Origin: Extensimonas vulgaris
GTDB lineage: Bacteria > Pseudomonadota > Gammaproteobacteria > Burkholderiales > Burkholderiaceae_C
DNA length: 64,000 bases
Assembly: GCF_003337425.1 (NCBI RefSeq)
Contig: NZ_QPJU01000002.1
Location: 434,001-498,000, forward strand
Reading direction: 5' to 3'
In this document: positions 44,901 through 53,573 of the stretch, one piece after another
Layout: every line of letters starts with the position of its first letter
Position numbering within the stretch: position 1 is the first letter of the stretch
The notes under the pieces: generated by a model
Seen by the model: only the letters and a program-made list of their open reading frames with translations
The model's database searches: none
What the model was told of the DNA's origin: nothing
Position numbers and translations under genes: made by a program

Positions 44901-46441
44901 CTGTCACCCAGGCCGGCGTGCGCGCGGCCGAGGTGGCGCTCGAAGCGCAGGGCGACGCCGTGCACGCGCGGCTGCTGTGGGACAGCGAGCGCGCGGGCCA
45001 CGTCAACGCCACGGCCGACACGCGCATCGCCTGGGTGCAAGGCGCGCCCGTCTGGCCCGCCGACGCGCCCATGGCCGGCACGCTGCAGGCGCGCCTGCCC
45101 GACCTCGGCGCCTGGTCTTTGCTCGCGCCGCCGGGCTGGCGCGTGCGTGGCACGGTCGAAGCGGACGCGCAGCTCGCGGGCAGCCGCGCCGCGCCGCGCT
45201 GGTCGGGCACGCTCGCTGCCGACGACGTGGCCGTGCGCTCCGTGCTCGACGGCATCGACCTGCAGCAAGGCCGTTTGCGCGCCACGCTGCGCGGCGACAC
45301 GCTGGCCATCACCGAATGGCGCATCCAGGGCGGGCGCGGCAGCAATGCGCGCATCCCCGGATTGAGCGGCAACCGCACGCCGCCGCCGCAGGACGGCGGC
45401 ACGCTCGCCGGCACGGGCACGCTGCGCTGGAGCAGCCCTGCCGACGGCGACGCGGGCATCGCCATGCAATTGCAGGGCGAGGCGCGCGCGCTGCAAGTGC
45501 TGGTGCGCGCCGACCGGCAGGTCAGCGTCTCGGGCCCGGTGCAGGCGCAGCTGCAGGGCGGCCAGATCCGATTGCGCGGCCAGCTCACGATAGACCGCGC
45601 TGCGATCTTGCTACCCGAACAAGGCGCGCCGCGTCTGGGCGACGACGTGGTGGTGCATTCGCGCGCCAAGGACGCGGCCACGCAAAAGACCGCGCAGCCC
45701 GAGGCGCGCGCCACAGTGCAGGCCGCGCGCGCACCCGACATCGCCGTGAGCCTGAACCTGGGGCGCGACTTCGCGCTGCAGGGCATGGGCCTGACCACGC
45801 GCCTGCGCGGCACGCTCGACATCCGCTCCAGCCCCGAGCCCGGCGGCGCGCCGCGCATCACGGGTGACATCGCCACCGAGCAGGGCCGCTACCGCGCCTG
45901 GGGCCAGACGCTGGATATCGAAACCGGGCATATCCACTTCAACGGCCCCTATGACAACCCCGCGCTCGACATCCTCGCACTGCGCCCCAACCTCAGTGTG
46001 CGCGCGGGCGTGCAGATCAGCGGCACGGCACAGGCGCCGCGCGTGCGCCTGTATTCCGACCCTGAAATGCCCGAGGCCGAAAAACTCTCGTGGGTGGTGC
46101 TGGGCCGCGCCGCCGCGCAGGGGGGCACGCAGACCGCCATGCTGCAGCAGGCCGCGCTGATTTTGCTCGGGCGCGGCGGCGCCAGCCCCGGCGCACAGAT
46201 TGCAAGCCGCCTGGGCCTCGACGAGCTGGGCCTGGGCGGCGACAGCGCCGACAGCAACGGCACCGCGCTGTCGCTGGGCAAGCGCCTGTCGGACAAGATG
46301 TACGTGACCTACGAATACGGCCTCACGAACGCGCTCGGCGCCATCTACATCTTCCTGGACCTCACGCGCCACCTGACCCTGCGCGGCCAGACGGGCGAGA
46401 AAAGCGCGCTCGACATCATCTACACGCTGCGCCGGGATTGA
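41912..46441 (+). CDS. tamB: Translocation/assembly module protein TamB (DUF490)
   Basis: 1509-residue inner-membrane-anchored, periplasm-spanning protein. One N-terminal transmembrane helix (LGAILLGLLLALLLVIAACGWWW), a long low-complexity beta-helical body, and a C-terminal DUF490 domain (LDIETGHIHFNGPYDNPALDILALRPN and the final MYVTYEYGLTNALGAIYIFLDLTRHLTLRGQTGEKSALDIIYTLRRD). It works with TamA in outer membrane protein or lipid traffic. Residues about 290-306 are encoded by an in-frame copy of the short dispersed repeat (42781-42830), and residues 385-405 are a Pro/Ser/Ala linker. The body is longer than E. coli TamB (1259). Confidence 0.92.
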   Translation: MPSQEALRPDAPPPQQPPSPPAPPRRRVGRSLLRLGAILLGLLLALLLVIAACGWWWAGRSSSLADTLALVARLLPVEQRLESRAVQGTLREGGHIGWLRWSNPKLAVEVQDLRFGQPLGWRWAALLQGQAELGKLQVAQVTLTPAGARSTDAGPPTPPTALALPVPLQLHVKLRVDRLRWAGTPALELQDVKLGYRYTGSGFSLGGWREAQHQFTLRELTLGRGQYRGQATLGAQAPFALAATLDGLVPIAPPSDAAQTPPRAPYAGTQAKAHASVQGQLATAAASLELKMLLALDTPTQAAIDSEEKKRPDDQGKRALAKPQAASAADAMQAELSATLQPWAAQSLPQAQARLRGVDLAALWPGAPTTLLDGTLHAGPLAQPVRNHDKAPPSSSPTTPAAPAPSAPSAAPPAAPVASGWAIAVQLANRLAGPWDTGRLPPTALQGRVEYDGQRWSAPAASVGLGAGTATLQAHYTPASGAWDGRLDLHGVSPGAVHSAFDVQALAGWLTARREEAGAVRFAADLHAQPAPVGKGTAAANGVQAAASNPASGSRAKPPKPSKAAPAPKATAKATPAAKLRIDALQTEGEWQQQADGSPSVQLRTLQLVALQARVQAQALRMAFGASPAAQGRVQLEVPGAVAAADGSLDARRGAGMLQLQAQDLRATQQWLARLAALGVPGLGFAQQGDMQGQAQLSARWQGGWQSAWDMLQRPASTAGASSAPRDKAPAPFTLQATLAVPQLNATGPGAAPWQLRGVRAEFAVSAAQATLALDGALQHGGLQFALQTRLDGGIQRAAQTGAGLPWQARVQTLRLQAEDAQRPGPWTLTLGAPLALDGHIPIGQASASAAAAWTVQATAGQAALSGPLPGTVQLRWEPLRWARGTGTGTGVADMRLQTQGSVLGLPLAWVDALEARSADTAPLLTRLGLGGDLAFDGQWSVDTTARDGLRARVGLQRARGDLRIRLEEGMNGAGGAGGKAASGGKVGNGGAGKSSAVTQAGVRAAEVALEAQGDAVHARLLWDSERAGHVNATADTRIAWVQGAPVWPADAPMAGTLQARLPDLGAWSLLAPPGWRVRGTVEADAQLAGSRAAPRWSGTLAADDVAVRSVLDGIDLQQGRLRATLRGDTLAITEWRIQGGRGSNARIPGLSGNRTPPPQDGGTLAGTGTLRWSSPADGDAGIAMQLQGEARALQVLVRADRQVSVSGPVQAQLQGGQIRLRGQLTIDRAAILLPEQGAPRLGDDVVVHSRAKDAATQKTAQPEARATVQAARAPDIAVSLNLGRDFALQGMGLTTRLRGTLDIRSSPEPGGAPRITGDIATEQGRYRAWGQTLDIETGHIHFNGPYDNPALDILALRPNLSVRAGVQISGTAQAPRVRLYSDPEMPEAEKLSWVVLGRAAAQGGTQTAMLQQAALILLGRGGASPGAQIASRLGLDELGLGGDSADSNGTALSLGKRLSDKMYVTYEYGLTNALGAIYIFLDLTRHLTLRGQTGEKSALDIIYTLRRD
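42781..42830. repeat. Short dispersed repeat, copy C, inside tamB
   Basis: AAAAATGCTC, then TTAGCGCTTGAT and GCAAGCAGCTATCGATTCAG: the same repeat as copies A and B, here read in frame in tamB as LLALDTPTQAAIDSE. It is AT-richer than its surroundings and is followed by a run of A residues. Confidence 0.65.
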
Positions 46442-46553
46442 GCTTGCAGCGGGTGGAGAGAACTCCGTGGGCCGCCCTACAATGCGCCCCTGCCCCTGCT
46501 TGCCAGCCCACCATGGGCGCGCTTTCGGGCAGAGTCTTTGCTTCTTCTTTTCT

Positions 46554-46628
46554 CTCGCCGTAGCACAAGGGATAGTGCCTCCGCCTCCTAAGCGGAAGAT
46601 TCAGGTTCGAGTCCTGACGGTGAGGCCA
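46554..46628 (+). tRNA. tRNA-Arg (anticodon CCT)
   Basis: Cloverleaf folds by eye. The acceptor stem CTCGCCG pairs with CGGTGAG (one G-T), D stem GCAC/GTGC, anticodon stem TCCGC/GCGGA around loop CTCCTAA (anticodon CCT, reading AGG), and T arm TCAGG-TTCGAGT-CCTGA. The discriminator is G and CCA is encoded (46626-46628). It lies between tamB and the chemoreceptor gene, with no integrase gene nearby. Confidence 0.95.
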
Positions 46629-46693
46629 GTGTCTGCGGTTATGCTTTTCGCTCGTGGACTCTCGGCTTCTATCAATTGCTTGTGGAGGGAAGA

Positions 46694-48904
46694 ATGCGAA
46701 AAATGACGGTGCGTGCTCAGCTCGGCTGGGCTTTCGGTGGATTGGCTCTGTTGGTACTGCTCGTGGCGGTGTTTGCCATCAAAGGGATGAATGACGCCAA
46801 TCAGCGCTTTGAAAACTACGTCCAAGGCATGGGCGCGCGTCTCAATGCCGCCCACGAAATGCAGGAGGCCGTGCAACGGCGAGCGATCGCGGTGCGCAAC
46901 ATGGTGCTGCGCGCCAAGCCAGAGGACATCGCGGCCGAAAAACAAGTAGCGACACAGGCTCACGCAGAAGTCGCAAGCCAGCTGCAAAAGCTCAAAACGC
47001 TGGTGCAAGATGCGGGCGCCACCGAAGAAGCGCGGCGTATGGTGGCAGAAATCGACCGCATCGAGCAGCAATACGCACCCGTCGCCCTCGCCATCGTCGA
47101 TCTGGCTGCGAACCAGCAGCGCGAGGCCGCCATTACGAAGATCAACAACGAATGTTTGCCTCTGCTGCGCGCGCTGGATGAAACTACGCAGCAGTACGTG
47201 AACTATGCAACCCAGCGCGCGAGCCAGCTCGTTGCAGCGTCTGCCGCTGAGTTTGCTTTGCAGCGCAACCTGCTGATCGCCGTCTGTGTGCTGGCATTTG
47301 CATTTGCCGTGCTTGCCGGCTGGCTGATCACGCGCCGCATCACGCGCGCGCTCGGCGCCGAGCCCGACGAGCTCTCCGCCGCAGTCGGGCGCGTGGCCGA
47401 GGGGGATTTGTCGGTCGAGCTGCCCGTGCGTGCGGGCGACCGCGCGAGCGTGCTGGCGGCCGTCGCGCGTATGCAGGCTGCGCTGCGTGAGGTGGTGTCG
47501 AACGTGCGCCACGCCTCGGACTCCGTCTCCGTGGCGAGCGCCCAGATCGCCGCCGGCAACGCCGACCTCTCGGCGCGCACCGAAAGCCAGGCGAGCGCGC
47601 TCGAAGAAACCGCGGCCTCCATGGAAGAGCTTGGCAGCACGGTGCAGCAAAACGCCGACAACGCGCGCCAGGCCAACCAGCTCGCGCAAAGCGCCTCGGC
47701 CGTCGCGCAAGAGGGCGGCGAAGTCGTGGCTCAGGTGGTCGAGACCATGAAGGGCATCCACGGCTCCTCGCAAAAAATCGCCGACATCATCGGTGTGATC
47801 GACGGCATCGCGTTCCAGACCAACATTCTCGCGCTCAACGCCGCCGTCGAGGCCGCACGCGCGGGCGAGCAGGGCCGCGGCTTTGCCGTGGTGGCGAGCG
47901 AAGTGCGCAGCCTGGCCGGGCGCAGCGCGCAGGCCGCCAAGGAAATCAAGGCGCTGATCACCGACAGCGTCACGCGCATAGGCCAGGGCAGCACGCTGGC
48001 CGACCAGGCGGGCGCGAAGATGGCGGAGATCGTCACCGGCATCCGCCGCGTGACCGACCTCATGGGCGAGATCAGCGCGGCCAGCAGCGAGCAAAGCGCG
48101 GGCGTCGCGCAGGTGGGCGAGGCCGTGAGCCAGATGGACCAGGTCACGCAGCAAAACGCCGCGCTGGTCGAGCAAATGGCGGCCGCCGCCGCGAGCCTCA
48201 ACGCCCAGGCGCAGGAGCTTGTGCGCGCCGTGTCCATGTTCAAGCTCGATACGGCGCCATCGGCGCATGGGCCAGCCGTTGCGGCCGGGCCCGTGCACGC
48301 GCCCACGCCGGCGCTCACGTCGGCGCTCACGGCCGCCCCGCATGTATCCAACCCCATGCATCTTGCCGCAGCGCCGTCTGGCGAGAGCGTGCACGAGACG
48401 CAGGTGCGGCTGGACAACGCGATCCGCGCGCATGCCGACTGGAAAATCAAGCTGCGCGGGGCGATCCAAAACAAGGAAACCCTGGACGTCGAGACCATCG
48501 GCCGCGACGACTGCTGCGAATTGGGCAAATGGTTGCACGGCAAGGGGCGGTCGCAATATGGTGCTCGCCCGTCGTTCACCCATCTCATCGAAGAACATCG
48601 GCACTTCCATGAAGAGGCCGGCAAGGTCGCGCAGACCATCAACCGCGGCGCGTACCAAGAGGCGCAGCGCCAGATCGCTGCCGATTCGCCATTTGCACGG
48701 GCGTCGCAGCGCGTGGGGCAGGCCATCGTGCAGCTGTCCAATGAAGTCAAGGGCAAGGGCAAAGGCAAGGGCAGGGCAGGCGCTGTTGGCGGTGCCGCGG
48801 CTGCCGCTTCGGCCGCTCCCGCGCCGCAGCTCAAGCGCCCCGACGCCGCGAGCCTGCACGGCAAGGCCAAGCCCAATGACGATGACGAATGGGAGAGTTT
48901 TTAG
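46694..48904 (+). CDS. Methyl-accepting chemotaxis protein with C-terminal CZB zinc domain
   Basis: 736-residue chemoreceptor. The N-terminal transmembrane helix and a four-helix-bundle periplasmic domain ([30 protein letters not shown]) are followed by a second helix and a HAMP domain near residues 205-260. The signalling core is intact: [44 protein letters not shown]. The tail carries a chemoreceptor zinc-binding domain: [28 protein letters not shown] and [13 protein letters not shown] supply the His/Cys ligands, as in sensors of hypochlorite or zinc status. The ATG at 46694 has GGAGGGA upstream. Confidence 0.93.
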   Translation: MRKMTVRAQLGWAFGGLALLVLLVAVFAIKGMNDANQRFENYVQGMGARLNAAHEMQEAVQRRAIAVRNMVLRAKPEDIAAEKQVATQAHAEVASQLQKLKTLVQDAGATEEARRMVAEIDRIEQQYAPVALAIVDLAANQQREAAITKINNECLPLLRALDETTQQYVNYATQRASQLVAASAAEFALQRNLLIAVCVLAFAFAVLAGWLITRRITRALGAEPDELSAAVGRVAEGDLSVELPVRAGDRASVLAAVARMQAALREVVSNVRHASDSVSVASAQIAAGNADLSARTESQASALEETAASMEELGSTVQQNADNARQANQLAQSASAVAQEGGEVVAQVVETMKGIHGSSQKIADIIGVIDGIAFQTNILALNAAVEAARAGEQGRGFAVVASEVRSLAGRSAQAAKEIKALITDSVTRIGQGSTLADQAGAKMAEIVTGIRRVTDLMGEISAASSEQSAGVAQVGEAVSQMDQVTQQNAALVEQMAAAAASLNAQAQELVRAVSMFKLDTAPSAHGPAVAAGPVHAPTPALTSALTAAPHVSNPMHLAAAPSGESVHETQVRLDNAIRAHADWKIKLRGAIQNKETLDVETIGRDDCCELGKWLHGKGRSQYGARPSFTHLIEEHRHFHEEAGKVAQTINRGAYQEAQRQIAADSPFARASQRVGQAIVQLSNEVKGKGKGKGRAGAVGGAAAAASAAPAPQLKRPDAASLHGKAKPNDDDEWESF

Positions 48905-48952
48905 ATTGTTCATGAGGACGCAGGATGATGGGCTCCCTGGCATTGCGAGGTG

Positions 48953-49121
48953 CTAGGAGCCTGTCGGACTTTGGAATCGTCGGCTGCGAAAGCGCCGCAG
49001 CGGCCCATTTTTTACCGGCTTCTTGCCCCATAGTCCCGCTATGGGGCTGCGAATCCGGTAAAAACTGGCCTCGCTGGGGCCCATTCTCGCTATCGACGCC
49101 CAAAGTCCGACAGGCTCCTAG
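48953..49121. repeat. Miniature inverted-repeat element type 1, copy 2
   Basis: 169-base element with perfect 22-base terminal inverted repeats (48953-48974 and 49100-49121), each ending in CTAG. Nearly identical to copy 1 at 33714-33882, including the internal CCCCATAG/CTATGGGG hairpin. It occupies most of the 321-base space between the chemoreceptor gene and the CoA-transferase gene; outside it this space shows nothing else recognisable. Confidence 0.9.
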
Positions 49122-49225
49122 ATCCGCGTAGGCGCGCAGCGCCGCCTCATCGACAATCTGGGTTTCAGGCTTGGGCGTGAGCGCCAGCGACGGCCAGCCG
49201 AACCCGACCCACGAAGGATATGCGC

Positions 49226-49900
49226 ATGATCGACAAACAAGCGGCCTCGGTGGCCGAGGCGCTCGCGGGTGTGCAGGATGGTGCCACCGTGCTGATCGGC
49301 GGCTTTGGCACCGCGGGCATCCCCGAGGCCTTGATCGATGGCCTGATCGCCCAGGGTGCACGCGAGCTCACGGTGGTCAACAACAACGCCGGCAACGGCG
49401 ACACGGGGCTCGCCGCGCTGCTGCGCGCGGGGCGCGTGCGCAAAATCATCTGCAGCTTTCCACGCCAGGCCGACAGCTACGTGTTCGACGCCCTCTACCG
49501 CAGCGGCAAGATCGAGCTCGAACTCGTGCCGCAGGGCAATCTGGCCGAGCGCATGCGCGCGGCAGGCGCGGGCATAGGGGCGTTTTTCTGTCCTACGGCC
49601 TATGGCACGCAGCTCGCCGAAGGCAAGGAGACGCGCGAGATCGGCGGCCGGCACTACGTGCTCGAATACCCGATCCACGGCGACGTGGCGTTGATCCAGG
49701 CCGAGCGCGGCGACCGCTGGGGCAACCTGACCTACCGCAAGGCGGCGCGCAACTTCGGCCCTGTGATGGCCATGGCTGCGCGCTACACCGTCGCCGCCGT
49801 GCACGAGGTGGTGCCGCTGGGCGCGCTCGACCCCGAGTGCATCGTCACGCCAGGCATCTTCGTCGATCGCATCGTGCAGGTCGAGCGCGCGCTGCGCTGA
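49226..49900 (+). CDS. pcaI: 3-oxoacid (beta-ketoadipate) CoA-transferase subunit A
   Basis: 224-residue alpha subunit of a family I CoA transferase. The CoA-binding glycine-rich segment ATVLIGGFGTAGIPEALIDG and the downstream FPRQADSYVFDALYRSGKIELELVPQGNLAERMRAAGAGIGAFFCPTAYGT are characteristic. The thiolase gene following points to succinyl-CoA:3-oxoadipate transfer in aromatic catabolism; acetoacetate use is the alternative. The ATG at 49226 has GAAGGA seven bases upstream; another ATG two codons earlier is too close to it. Confidence 0.9.
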   Translation: MIDKQAASVAEALAGVQDGATVLIGGFGTAGIPEALIDGLIAQGARELTVVNNNAGNGDTGLAALLRAGRVRKIICSFPRQADSYVFDALYRSGKIELELVPQGNLAERMRAAGAGIGAFFCPTAYGTQLAEGKETREIGGRHYVLEYPIHGDVALIQAERGDRWGNLTYRKAARNFGPVMAMAARYTVAAVHEVVPLGALDPECIVTPGIFVDRIVQVERALR

Positions 49901-49920
49901 CGCGATGGTGCCCGATATTT

Positions 49921-49977
49921 ATGTAAAAAACGCAAAAAACCTAGGTGGATAAAGCGTGAATAGCTATCAACTAAGAA
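49921..49977. repeat. Short dispersed repeat, related copy E at the pcaJ start
   Basis: AAGCGTGAATAGCTATCAAC followed by TAAG resembles the CGCAAGCAGCTATC tail of the dispersed repeat. It lies between the two CoA-transferase subunit genes and overlaps the predicted GTG start of subunit B. Confidence 0.4.
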
Positions 49978-50609
49978 GCAAAGAGGCGCTCGCCCGGCGC
50001 GTCGCGGCAGACATCCCCGAGGGGGCGTACGTGAACCTCGGCATCGGCATGCCCACGCTCGTGGCAAACCACCTGCCGCCGGGACGCGAAATCATCTTGC
50101 ACAGCGAAAACGGCATTCTCGGCATGGGGCCGGCGCCGCCGCCGGGCCAGGAAGACCCCGACCTCATCAACGCCGGCAAGCAAGCCGTGACGCTGCTGCC
50201 CGGTGGCGCCTACTTCCACCATGCCGACAGCTTTGCGATGATGCGCGGCGGCCACCTCGACATCTGCGTGCTCGGGGCGTTCCAGGTCTCGGCCACGGGC
50301 GACCTCGCCAACTGGAGCACGGGCGCGCCCGACGCCATCCCCGCCGTGGGCGGCGCCATGGACTTGGCCGTCGGCGCGCGGCAAACCTGGGTGATGATGG
50401 ACTTGCTGACCAAACAGGGGCACAGCAAGATCGTCTCGCATTGCAGCTACCCGCTCACGGGCCTGGGCTGCGTGCGGCGCATCTACACCGACCATGCGAC
50501 GTTTGCTTGCACGCCTGCGGGCCTGCAGTGCATCGATCGCGTGCCCGGTCTTGCCCACGAAGCGCTCGAGCGCCTCGTGGGCCTGCCGATCCGGCCCATT
50601 GACGGCTGA
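49956..50609 (+). CDS. pcaJ: 3-oxoacid (beta-ketoadipate) CoA-transferase subunit B
   Basis: 217-residue beta subunit. The catalytic glutamate is Glu51 in HSENGILGMG, and PGGAYFHHADSFAMMRGGHLDICVLGAFQVS is diagnostic. The GTG start with GGTGG upstream is uncertain, because this stretch resembles a dispersed repeat (AAGCGTGAATAGCTATCAA); no better start precedes the conserved domain. It follows subunit A after 55 bases. Confidence 0.88.
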   Translation: MNSYQLRSKEALARRVAADIPEGAYVNLGIGMPTLVANHLPPGREIILHSENGILGMGPAPPPGQEDPDLINAGKQAVTLLPGGAYFHHADSFAMMRGGHLDICVLGAFQVSATGDLANWSTGAPDAIPAVGGAMDLAVGARQTWVMMDLLTKQGHSKIVSHCSYPLTGLGCVRRIYTDHATFACTPAGLQCIDRVPGLAHEALERLVGLPIRPIDG

Positions 50610-50696
50610 TCGCGGTCGCTGCGCGGGCCGTTCACGCGCGGGGCAAAATCGCCGCCGCCATTGCTGTTTTTTCCAACCACCGATTTCGGAGACTCC

Positions 50697-51899
50697 ATGA
50701 CCCAAGCCTTCATCTGCGACGCCATCCGCACCCCCATCGGCCGCTACGGCGGCGCGCTCGCGAGCGTGCGCACCGACGACCTCGCCGCGATCCCGATCCA
50801 GGCGCTGATGCAGCGCAACCCCAAGGTCGACTGGGGGCGCCTCAGCGACGTGCTCTATGGCTGCGCCAACCAGGCGGGCGAGGACAACCGCAACGTCGCG
50901 CACATGGCCAGCCTGCTCGCGGGCCTGCCCGTGGAGGTGCCGGGCGCAACCATCAACCGCCTGTGCGGCTCGGGGCTCGATGCCGTGGGCACGGCGGCGC
51001 GTGCGATCAAGGCGGGCGAAGCGGGCCTGATGATCGCCGGCGGCGTCGAGAGCATGAGTCGCGCGCCCTTCGTGATGCCCAAGGCCGAGTCCGCCTTCAG
51101 CCGCAACGCCGCGATCTACGACACGACCATAGGCTGGCGCTTCGTGAACGCGCGCATGAAGCAGCTCTACGGCACCGACTCCATGCCCGAGACGGCCGAA
51201 AACGTCGCCGCCGAATTCAAGATCGAGCGCGAGGCGCAAGACCGCATGGCGCTCGCCAGCCAGCAAAAAGCCGTGGCCGCGCAACGCGCGGGCCATCTTG
51301 CGCGCGAGATCACGCCCGTGCACATTGCGCAGAAAAAGGGCGACCCCATCGTCGTCACGCAGGACGAGCACCCGCGCGAAACCAGCCTCGAGGCGCTGGC
51401 CAAGCTCAAGGGCGTGGTCAAGCCCGACGGCAGCGTGACCGCGGGCAATGCGAGCGGCGTGAACGATGGCTCCTGCGCGCTCCTGCTCGCGAGCGAATCC
51501 GAGGCCGCGCGCCACGGCCTCACGCCCAAGGCGCGCGTGGTTGGCATGGCCGTGGCCGGCGTGGCGCCGCGCATCATGGGCATAGGGCCCGTGCCCGCGA
51601 CGCAAAAAGTGCTCGCGCAAACGGGGCTCGACCTCGCGCAGATCGACGTGATCGAGCTCAACGAGGCCTTTGCCGCGCAGGGTCTGGCCGTGCTGCGCCT
51701 GCTCGGCCTGCCCGACGACGACGCGCGTGTCAACGCCTGGGGCGGCGCGATCGCGCTCGGCCACCCCCTGGGCGCGAGCGGCGCGCGCCTGGCCACTACC
51801 GCAGTGAACCGCCTGCACGCCACGGGTGGGCGCTACGCGCTGTGCACCATGTGCATAGGCGTGGGGCAGGGCATCGCCGTGATCCTCGAGCGCGTGTGA
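50697..51899 (+). CDS. pcaF: 3-oxoadipyl-CoA thiolase
   Basis: 400-residue thiolase. The acyl-accepting cysteine is Cys90 in NRLCGSGLDAVG, with NEAFAAQG, GHPLGASGAR and the second active cysteine in CTMCIGVGQG. Residues VGTAARAIKAGEAGLMIAGGVESMSRAPFVMPK are typical of PcaF. It cleaves 3-oxoadipyl-CoA to acetyl-CoA and succinyl-CoA, completing the pathway begun by the adjacent CoA transferase. The upstream ring-cleavage genes are not in this window. Confidence 0.92.
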   Translation: MTQAFICDAIRTPIGRYGGALASVRTDDLAAIPIQALMQRNPKVDWGRLSDVLYGCANQAGEDNRNVAHMASLLAGLPVEVPGATINRLCGSGLDAVGTAARAIKAGEAGLMIAGGVESMSRAPFVMPKAESAFSRNAAIYDTTIGWRFVNARMKQLYGTDSMPETAENVAAEFKIEREAQDRMALASQQKAVAAQRAGHLAREITPVHIAQKKGDPIVVTQDEHPRETSLEALAKLKGVVKPDGSVTAGNASGVNDGSCALLLASESEAARHGLTPKARVVGMAVAGVAPRIMGIGPVPATQKVLAQTGLDLAQIDVIELNEAFAAQGLAVLRLLGLPDDDARVNAWGGAIALGHPLGASGARLATTAVNRLHATGGRYALCTMCIGVGQGIAVILERV

Positions 51900-51943
51900 A
51901 CGGCTGCTTGCACCACAACACCATATTCATGAAGGAGACGTTG

Positions 51944-52939
51944 ATGGCCATTTCCCGCTTTTTTGCGCGTCGTACCGCGCTATGCACCCTGGCCGCTGCT
52001 GCCGCGGCGGTGCTGTTGCCGTTGCCGTCTGCGGCGCAGGGCTTTCCGACCAAGCCGTTGACCATCATCGTGCCGTTCACGCCCGGCGGCACTACCGACT
52101 TGCTCGCGCGCATCGTCGGTCAGGAACTGGCGGCCGAACTTGGCCAGCCGGTGGTGATAGACAACCGCGCGGGCGCGGGCGGCAACATCGGCGCGCAGGC
52201 CGCAGCGCGCGCACCCGCCGATGGCCACACCCTGTTCATGGGAACCGTGGGCACGCACGCGATCAATGCCGCGCTCTACAAAAAGCTGCCCTATGACCCG
52301 GTGAAGGACTTCGTCCCGCTCACGCGCGTGGCGACCGTGCCCAATGTGCTCGTGGCCAATCCGGCGCAGCCCTTCAAGACCGTGCCCGAGCTCATCGCCT
52401 ACGCGCGGGCCAATCCGGGCAAGGTGAACTTCGGCTCTGCCGGCAACGGCAGCTCGATCCATCTCTCGGGCGAACTGTTCAAAACCATGGCCAAGGTGGA
52501 TATGCAGCACGTGCCCTACAAAGGCAGCGCGCCGGCCATCACGGACCTGCTCGGCAACCAGATCGCCATCATGTTCGACAACCTGCCCTCGGCGCTGCCC
52601 TACGTGCGTTCGGGCAAGCTGCGCGCCCTGGCGGTGACCACGGCCAAGCGCTCACCTGAGCTGCCCGACGTGCCCACGATCGCCGAGGCCGGCGTGCCAG
52701 GCTACGAGGCCATGTCCTGGTTTGGTCTGTTCGTGCCTGCGGGCACGCCGGCCCCGGTCGTCGGCAAGCTGCATTCGGCCATCGTCAAGGTGCTGAACAA
52801 ACCCGAGGTCAAGAAAAGGATCGCCGAGCAAGGTGGCGAGGCGCACCCTGAAACTGCAGAAAAATTTGCCGCTTTCATCCAGAGCGAATCTGCCAAGTGG
52901 AGCAAGGTGGTGCAGGCTTCCGGAGCGAGCGTGGACTGA
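51944..52939 (+). CDS. Bug/TctC-family periplasmic substrate-binding protein
   Basis: 331-residue receptor of the Bug (Bordetella uptake gene)/TctC family. Signal peptide with LCTLAAAAAAVLLPLPSAAQ, then the family hallmarks KPLTIIVPFTPGGTTDLLARIV, NRAGAGGNIGAQAAA and GSAGNGSSIHLSGELF. Such proteins bind carboxylates and feed tripartite transporters, but members are often orphan, as here (no TctAB genes adjacent). The ATG at 51944 has GAAGGAG upstream. The ligand is unknown; the beta-ketoadipate genes suggest an aromatic or dicarboxylic acid. Confidence 0.92.
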   Translation: MAISRFFARRTALCTLAAAAAAVLLPLPSAAQGFPTKPLTIIVPFTPGGTTDLLARIVGQELAAELGQPVVIDNRAGAGGNIGAQAAARAPADGHTLFMGTVGTHAINAALYKKLPYDPVKDFVPLTRVATVPNVLVANPAQPFKTVPELIAYARANPGKVNFGSAGNGSSIHLSGELFKTMAKVDMQHVPYKGSAPAITDLLGNQIAIMFDNLPSALPYVRSGKLRALAVTTAKRSPELPDVPTIAEAGVPGYEAMSWFGLFVPAGTPAPVVGKLHSAIVKVLNKPEVKKRIAEQGGEAHPETAEKFAAFIQSESAKWSKVVQASGASVD

Positions 52940-52940
52940 A

Positions 52941-53558
52941 ATGCGGGTGATCCTGGTCGCCAACCCCAAGGGCGGTGTCGGCAAATCGACGCTCGCGACG
53001 AACATCGCGGGCTACTTTGCCGCGCAAAGCCACGCCGTCATGCTCGGCGACACCGATCGCCAGCAATCGTCACGCTTGTGGCTGGGGCTGCGCCCCGCGC
53101 AGGCGCGCCCCATAGGCAGCTGGGACCTTGGCCCCGACCTGCTCGCCAAGCCGCCCAAGGGCACGACGCATGTCGTCATCGACACCCCCGCGGGGCTGCA
53201 CGGCAAGCGCCTGGACGCCTTGCTCAAGCGCGCCGACAAGGTCATCGTGCCGCTGCAGCCCAGCGTGTTCGACATCTTTGCCACGCATGCCTTCTTGCAG
53301 CAGCTTGCCGAGCACCGCCGCGCCGCGGGCGTGCCGGTGGGCCTGGTGGGCATGCGCGTAGACGAGCGCACCCATGCGGCCGAGCAGCTGCAGCGCTTTC
53401 TCACCGGCTTGGACTTGCCGGTGCTCGGCTATTTGCGCGACACGCAGAACTATGTGCACCTCGCGGCGCACGGGCTCACGCTGTTCGACGTCGCGCCCAG
53501 CCGCGTGGCACGCGACCTGGCGCAGTGGCAGGGGATTTGCGCCTGGCTCGATGCCTGA
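52941..53558 (+). CDS. ParA/MinD-like P-loop ATPase
   Basis: 205-residue ATPase of the ParA superfamily: deviant Walker A NPKGGVGKSTLATN at about residues 8-21 (with signature lysine), Walker B VVIDTPAGLHG. It begins two bases after the Bug receptor stop. No parB, minC or replication gene accompanies it, so plasmid partition is unlikely; small solitary ParA-like ATPases may position other cargos. Function unassigned. Confidence 0.88.
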   Translation: MRVILVANPKGGVGKSTLATNIAGYFAAQSHAVMLGDTDRQQSSRLWLGLRPAQARPIGSWDLGPDLLAKPPKGTTHVVIDTPAGLHGKRLDALLKRADKVIVPLQPSVFDIFATHAFLQQLAEHRRAAGVPVGLVGMRVDERTHAAEQLQRFLTGLDLPVLGYLRDTQNYVHLAAHGLTLFDVAPSRVARDLAQWQGICAWLDA

Positions 53559-53573
53559 GCATCGCGTGGCGCT

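Noticed and set aside
43336-45876. 846-codon minus-strand open frame opposite tamB
   Set aside because: High GC content leaves long antisense frames open. The translated sequence is Ser/Arg/Ala-rich with no recognisable domain, while the plus strand encodes a clear TamB.
46554-46628. tRNA-Arg as an integration site for a genomic island
   Set aside because: No integrase gene and no partial 3' tRNA duplicate was found downstream; the neighbouring genes look like core genome.
52941-53558. Plasmid partition locus
   Set aside because: Only a ParA-like ATPase is present, with no parB, centromere-like repeats or replication gene.
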